Assembly: GCA_015501055.1 (NCBI GenBank)
Contig: JADNYV010000054.1
Span: 124,001-188,000, forward strand
From: Mucidula mucida
Taxonomy: Eukaryota > Basidiomycota > Agaricomycetes > Agaricales > Physalacriaceae
Length of the DNA: 64,000 bases
Direction: 5' to 3'
Made by a program: the position numbers and the translations under genes
In this document: one piece after another, positions 59,127-64,000 of the stretch
How the letters are laid out: every line of letters begins with the position of its first letter
How positions within the stretch are numbered: position 1 is the stretch's first letter
The notes under the pieces: model-generated
Database searches by the model: none
The model's input: only the letters and a program-made list of their open reading frames with translations
Told to the model about the DNA's origin: nothing

Positions 59127-60374
59127 TCATTGTCCAGTTCCCTGCCACCACTTGGAGAGTTTAGCGTAAGCGTACTTGATGCTCTTTGCTGGACCAGCGC
59201 TAAGAACACCTTTCGCCGTCTGAACAGTCGCAGGCCAACGCACGATGCTAGCCATTTCTATGAAACATTTCAGCATGACGAAGATATAGAGGAACTTGGC
59301 AACGAACCTTTCTGCAACATTTGAGGTAATGATGCGTCTCCCGCAACTTGAGCCCATGCGTCATCAGTGTCCAAACTGCGTTGCCTCCTGATAGAATCCA
59401 ACAACTTCTTCGGCAGCTTCCGCAGATGCTTCTCCCTAGCCAGTGCACTCATATCTTGTTCGATTCCGTTCTGACCCCAATGCACACCAGGCAGCCCAAC
59501 CACCAAACGTCTATAGAGTTCGTGGAATTGCGCTTCCTGCTTGCGAACAATGTTCCCTACTTTGCCTCTGTTCTCTGCGGGAAGAACCATCCGCGGATCA
59601 CCAGCATAGGAGATGCCGGCGATCCGCTCGTACAGCTCTCGCTCGGTGAATTGTTGAGGGAGAGTAAGAAGGGCGGCGCGCACGGCACTGACAAGGTTGA
59701 CCTGCTGGTTCAACCGCACCCGAGCATCGTCCTTGATTATACGTAGGGGCTTGTGCATGCGACCAGCGAGATACAACGAGTCCCAGTTGAGGAGATCGGA
59801 GCAGAGATTGTCCACAGTGGTTACGCCGTACTTGATAGTGACACCATGCGAGGGAACATACGCATTGAACCAGACCCCGGGCGCGATGGATTGAAAACGC
59901 GAAACATAGTCAGACCCGAGCGTGCGGGCGTGCAGGGGGTAATGAGAGGGAACTGGTGCATATTTATCGAGTGGAAGTGGTCTGCGTGGGTGACGGCAAA
60001 CATGAAATCAAGCATAGGCTTCTTGTCGGCTGTTTGGCCATCTTGCTCAAAGACGCCAGACCCGTATGCGAACGCATAACGTATCGGGGCATCAAAACCA
60101 TCGACTATGCTTTCCAACAGTGCCCGCGTCGAGTCTGTGACTGGTAAAAGCTGATTGCGCCCAAATGTAGGCGGTAGCTGAGGCAATCGGTGATTGTGGG
60201 TGGTTTCCGCTCGACGGGGCTGCGGGTAGAGTCGTGTAGGGCGTTTTCTAGGCTGGGTGGCGGACCGGGAGGTGGGGGATAGGTATTATTGGATGTAGGC
60301 AAGCTTTCGGTATTGAGATATCTCTGGCATGCGAGGGAGCGAGGAAGACGAGAGATGCGACGAGTAGCGAGCAT
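59127..60374 (-). CDS. TAM41: Mitochondrial CDP-diacylglycerol synthase (TAM41/MMP37)
   Basis: Phosphatidate cytidylyltransferase of the mitochondrial inner membrane, needed for cardiolipin synthesis. ATG at 60374 opens a presequence (MLATRRISRLPRSLACQRYL) and a Pro-rich stretch. Core motifs: LLESIVDGFDAPIRYAFAYG, GSGVFEQDG, KPMLDFMFAVTHADHFHSIN, YPLHARTLGSDYVS, GVWFNAYVPSHGVTIKYGV, LLNWDSLYLAGRMHKPLRII, AGISYAGDPRMVLPAENRGK and FHELYRRLVVGLPGVHW. It ends SKWWQGTGQ at 59127. Two frame breaks are needed: one base missing between HDSTRS and NHRLPQLPPTFG (60185-60215), and one between MHQFP and SHYPLHAR (C run at 59946-59952). Both look like deletions and there is no room for introns. Overall content is otherwise complete. 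Confidence 0.9.
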
Positions 60375-60779
60375 ATTATAGTACAGATATATGAGTGATG
60401 GTCGTGGATTGAAAGCCATATGCGTCGCCTGCCGGCTTTTGGTACTCGGCCCGAATGCCGACATCAATCATCATTGATCATGCGGTCGCGGTCTCGGTCA
60501 TATCATTGACAGACGCCACTTAAATGGCTTGACTTGAATACTGAAATTTCAATACCCGATGGCATTGCTAGCGCCGAAGCTGCTATTACTGAAGTGCCCA
60601 ACATGTGAACCTGACATGTTCGCCCTAATGATGTTGCAGCGCGCCTTCTGTCGTGTACGTGCAAACTAGCTTTTCTTTCCATCTTCGCCCTCATCATACT
60701 TTAAGCCAGCTTTGCTGCTAGATAGCAACCACTCGTCAGTAGACTGAAACTGTTCTGTGTTTGACTCACGAAAATCTAT
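60375..60779. other. Intergenic, no gene seen
   Basis: About 400 bp upstream of TAM41 (promoter, minus) and of the kinase remnant (plus). Short open frames only. Confidence 0.4.
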
Positions 60780-61532
60780 AGTTTTCGTCCACCTCCAAGT
60801 GTTATTAACTCATCTCTCCACCCTGATCGCTGGTGGGTTGAAGGGTTCGGTCTAGACAAGGACACAACATCAGAGTCTCACTCGATTATCCTTCGCAAGG
60901 GTCTGTATCGACTGACCCTCATTGCATCCCGCCGTGAATACTGGCTGAGCCCACCTCATACTGACAATGCCGTGGCTTCCGCTTTCAACGAGGACCTGAA
61001 AGACAATCCCAAGTGGACCAAGCTGCATGTCCTGGGATCAGGTAGTAACGGCGTCGTCCGCGCTCTACGCAACAATGTTACCGGGCAGTACGTTGCTGAA
61101 AAAAGGATGACGCTTTCGCCACTCAGAAGCAACTACCGCAAAGAGACCCAAGTCATGCAGGGTGTATCCAACATCCACCTTGTGAAATATCTAGGGTAAC
61201 CGTCATCGCACACATTGGACAATCCTTTTTCTGAACTTTCTCTACATTGGGAGTTCTATGACGAAAACCGGTGGCAGTTCTGTATCTACATGGAATATGT
61301 GCCTGGTGGAACTCTTGCTGGCCTTGCATCCTCCCTCCAACTCGACGGGATCCTTTCGCGTCAAGTCGTCAAAGGCTTGGCCTTTCTACACGACCGACAA
61401 ATCGTTCACCGTGACATCAAAGGTGTAAATTTGTTCCTGACACTGAAAGGTTGTGTCAAGGTAGGGCATCTTGGCGGTGTGTCGGAAGTTAAGAGTATAA
61501 GCAGTATAATCTATAAGTCGTCCAGCGCTTAA
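60780..61532 (+). pseudogene. Protein kinase pseudogene, N-terminal half
   Basis: A STE-like Ser/Thr kinase half. A frame open from about 60785 reads WWVEGFGLDKDTTSESHSII, then TDNAVASAFNEDLKDNPKWTK. Kinase subdomain I-like LHVLGSGSNGVVRALRN and the Lys motif QYVAEKRM follow, then VSNIHLVKYLG, an ambiguous intron, FYDENRWQFCIYMEYVPGG and the catalytic-loop motif FLHDRQIVHRDIKGVN. It stops soon after KVGHLGGVSEV, where DFG would be expected, at 61532. The codon frame across the intron at about 61197 could not be resolved. No C-lobe follows on this strand; a matching C-lobe lies on the other strand 270 bp on. Confidence 0.78.
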
Positions 61533-61798
61533 CTCTTTCTAGGGCCAACCTTTTTGTTTACTGGTGCACCACAGACGCAGAGGATGAATCAGAAAGCCTG
61601 AGGATTCAGCAATTTCGGACTTGTTTGAATAGTTATATCTGTGGCATCGTCTCCATTCATTAATCAAGTGTACTCCAGTAATTGTGAACCATGGTCTGTT
61701 TCTCCAAAGTCCAACAGCAGTTTTATTCTCATCGATACATAACCATCGAACGCCATGATTGATCACATTTCAATCAACAAGGACTACATTTCTCCGTA

Positions 61799-62159
61799 TC
61801 ACTGAACAGTGAACCAAGCCATGCCCAGCAGCTGTGAGCTAGATGGTCTATCTCCTTCACGATTGAATATTTCTCGGAGAGTGGTGCGCCACTCCGGGCC
61901 CACCGTCGCCAATAACTCTTCTGTGTACTGAATGTATAGAGGATCGTCGTAGTCCCATGAATCCAACTCAACCAGAGTCAATGATATGATAGTCGAGAAT
62001 TGGTACATAACTCACGCGACAAAGTACTTGCCATCTCTGCAACTGTCTCCAGGGATGTCCCTGCAATTTCATCTCAACGACGACCATCCCAGGACTCCAG
62101 ACATTGATTCTCGAGTCGTATGATTCACGCACAGCTTCAGGTGACATCGTTCGCGTTTC
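61799..62159 (-). pseudogene. Protein kinase pseudogene, C-terminal half, inverted
   Basis: On the minus strand, after a CTGTACAG acceptor, the frame reads ETRTMSPEAVRESYDSRINV, then WSPGMVVVEMKLQGHPWRQL and QRWQVLCR. A GTGAGT donor follows, and then SLTLVELDSWDYDDPLYIQY, TEELLATVGPEW and NREGDRPSSSQLLGMAWFTV with the stop at 61799. This is kinase subdomains VIII to XI. MSPEAV is the APE-type motif; the subdomain IX Asp (usually D-V-W) is Asn here. No N-lobe exists upstream on this strand. It complements the half at 60780-61532 but points the opposite way, as if the 3' part of one gene were inverted in place. Confidence 0.78.
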
Positions 62160-62381
62160 CTGTACAGCATTGCTGCATTCTCCTGGCATTCTCTGATACC
62201 CATATGCGCACTTCGTACAGCGGTGCGCATGCGTACACAACGCGGGATTTTGCCTATGGCGCCTCCAGCGCGGATCCCCTTTCTCCTCAACGAGGATCTT
62301 GCGTACATTACCGCATAGATGTGTGATGCAATTTTCACAAAATGTATTTCATACAACAACTAGACCTAACCCAAACTACGA

Positions 62382-64000
62382 TCAGTCATCCTTTTTAGGT
62401 ATTTTGGGAGGTGGCGGGAAGCCGCTACCAGCTGTAGGATTGGGGGTAGGCGGGAATGAACCTGCTCCAGGTGGCGGTCCCGTGGGGAAGCCTCCACCCA
62501 TCGCAGGATTAGGCGTTGGCGGAAACATGGAATAAGACGGGGTTCCAGGAAGAGGTGTTGCCTCAAATGGCGAGCCGGCCGAAGTTACAGCAGAGTCTAC
62601 ACCTAAACTTGACGTACGCATGCCTCGACTAGGCGGGGGAGGAACTGGGCTCCTTGGATTGGGCGAGTGGGGACCAAAGGCGCCTGGTGAAGAAAAGCTG
62701 TGACCTAGACTCGGTGTGCCAGGGTTCGAATATACAGGTTGCGAACCGAGGAATGGCGAACCGACTGGCGTATTGGAATACGACCCATAACCGGGAACCG
62801 GAGATCCTGCGTAACCTGCGCCATCGACCGCCCACCCAGAACCTTGGCGTACAATCTTGCTGCGAGACCGAATTTCTCCTCCGCCCCATTTTGAACGTAG
62901 TCCTTTTCCCACCTTTGCACCTGATGCTTCTGCGGCAACAAGGCTTGCAGAATCATCGGTGCCAGCAACTACTTCGACGGCTTTGGTCGTCACGCGAATC
63001 GCGTAGCCCATACACACAAAGACACCACCAATAACACCGACGCATCTGGAACTGAGTTAAGCAATACCGAAAGCGAAATGGAAAGGCCTTTACCGGATAA
63101 TGAGTTGGACGAAAGACGTCGTGCGCTGATGAATAGTCAAACTCATCGGATCCAGGTCAAATTTGAAGAAGATTCCGGGGGTTCCACGGTTATGCTCTAA
63201 CACCCGTGTATAATGGGTAACACTGTATTGATGGGTTCGCAATGGCTTTGAACGAGGGGCGATGTATGTTGTCGGGACAACATGAAGGAAATATTGATAT
63301 GCAACGAAAGCTGTAGATAGACCATTAGATTTTGCAGAGGGCCGCGGATTGTTGACGTACGATCGTGGGTAACTTCAAAAGAATTGTCCAGAGGTTGAAC
63401 CATTTCGGGGAAATGAGGTCCAAAGGAAAATTCTGTGATGACATGGGAAAGGTTCATAACTGGAGAGGTCGATGAGCCAGCGCGAACTAAATATCATACA
63501 AACAACTAACATTTGTGGTCGACGTGTTCGTGACTAGCATATCCATGCCCCAGAGTGGTGATATGAAGGTTAGCTGTAACCTTCTTCACTTCGAGAGTAC
63601 CCGAAACTCTGCACGCGGATCCATGTGGCTGATAGTTGTATGTCGGTTTGAATAGGTCGTCCGATCCACGACGTAGAATAGTATCAAAGAAGCCTCGAGA
63701 CTTTCTAGCTTGAGAAACAGCTTGCTGAACAGACAGAGCATCGGAATGAGCTCTGCATTACAATGAGCGACGTCTGCGAGGGAAGCGAGGGCACGTACTT
63801 GAGCTTGGTAGCTTGACCGACATCAAATTTAGTCTACAAGGAGGATGAGATCGAACGAGCACTAGAACATGGTTCGTACCCCGTCACGGCGCAATCCATG
63901 CCCACTGAGGAATAACCTGTCTCCAACAGCATCTCTTAGATCCACACTAATGTCTACGCAAAGCTTAGAATCTTCGCTAATTCTGTAGAGATAACTCACA
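62382..64000 (-). CDS. ERV41: COPII cargo receptor ERV41/ERGIC2, 5' end outside window
   Basis: Cargo receptor that cycles between ER and Golgi with Erv46. The N-terminal part lies beyond 64000. Visible from about 63982: ISEDSKLCVDISVDLRDAVG, KFDVGQATKLK, ACRVSGTLEVKKVTANLHIT, TLGHGYASHEHVDHK, NLSHVITEFSFGPHFPEMVQ, FVAYQYFLHVVPTTYIAP, RTHQYSVTHYTRVLEH, GTPGIFFKFDLDPMSLTIHQ. The second membrane span is IIRCVGVIGGVFVCMGYAI. These blocks match ERGIC2 in order. After the span there is an unusually long cytosolic tail of about 200 residues, rich in Pro/Gly/Ser (SFPPTPNPTAGSGFPPPPKI), ending KIPKKDD, where the family normally stops soon after the span. Introns are short and regular. Confidence 0.9.

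Noticed and set aside
61539..61766. Minus-strand open frame between the kinase halves
   Set aside because: No similarity to the kinase and no motif; probably the spacer between the two halves.
62700..62740. tRNA B-box-like GGTTCGAAT
   Set aside because: It lies inside the ERV41 coding exon and has no A box or cloverleaf around it.

Overview
The window is nuclear DNA of a filamentous basidiomycete, most likely an Agaricomycete. Genes are closely packed on both strands. They carry many short (about 45-60 nt) GT-AG introns and encode clear eukaryotic orthologues in their basidiomycete form: COG5, ILV6, SAD1/USP39, TIM17, CDC23, a mitochondrial pyruvate carrier, DCAF7, RPS30, MSH4, D-lactate dehydrogenase, NAD kinase, HRD1, TAM41 and ERV41. 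I see no rRNA, tRNA, CRISPR array, intact transposon or secondary-metabolite cluster.

Layout: 0-17 kb holds a small tetraspan protein, a Gly/Pro/Tyr-rich protein, COG5, ILV6, a chitin-binding/DM9 membrane protein, an IPA1/UBE3D-like HECT_2 protein, SAD1 and an F-box protein. 17-27 kb holds TIM17, an alpha/beta hydrolase, a DUR3-type urea transporter, CDC23 (APC8), a mitochondrial pyruvate carrier, an APQ12-like protein and a small conserved protein. 27-38 kb has a gene-poor stretch followed by a sugar transporter, DCAF7, a CNT nucleoside transporter and RPS30. 38-60 kb holds an uncharacterised protein with a duplicated last exon, MSH4, D-lactate dehydrogenase, an F-box protein, NAD kinase, a queuosine-salvage (DUF2419) protein, a YqeY-domain mitochondrial protein, HRD1, an F-box/LRR protein and TAM41. 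60-64 kb contains a protein-kinase pseudogene whose C-terminal half lies inverted, then ERV41 running off the right edge.

The genes are mostly unrelated housekeeping functions, not one pathway. Loose themes are mitochondrial function (ILV6, TIM17, pyruvate carrier, D-lactate dehydrogenase, YqeY/AIM41, TAM41), ER/Golgi traffic and quality control (COG5, HRD1, ERV41), ubiquitin biology (HECT_2, SAD1, CDC23, HRD1, F-box proteins) and nutrient uptake (urea, sugar, nucleoside).

The most striking sequence-level observations are: (i) recurrent one-base frame breaks, mostly apparent deletions, in otherwise well-conserved genes including essential ones, which most simply reflect assembly/sequencing indels; (ii) a kinase gene split into two halves on opposite strands; (iii) a tandemly duplicated terminal exon; (iv) several coding micro-exons, including an 8-nt exon inside the MSH4 Walker A motif next to a probable GC-AG intron. 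I did not find a convincing undescribed multi-gene system.
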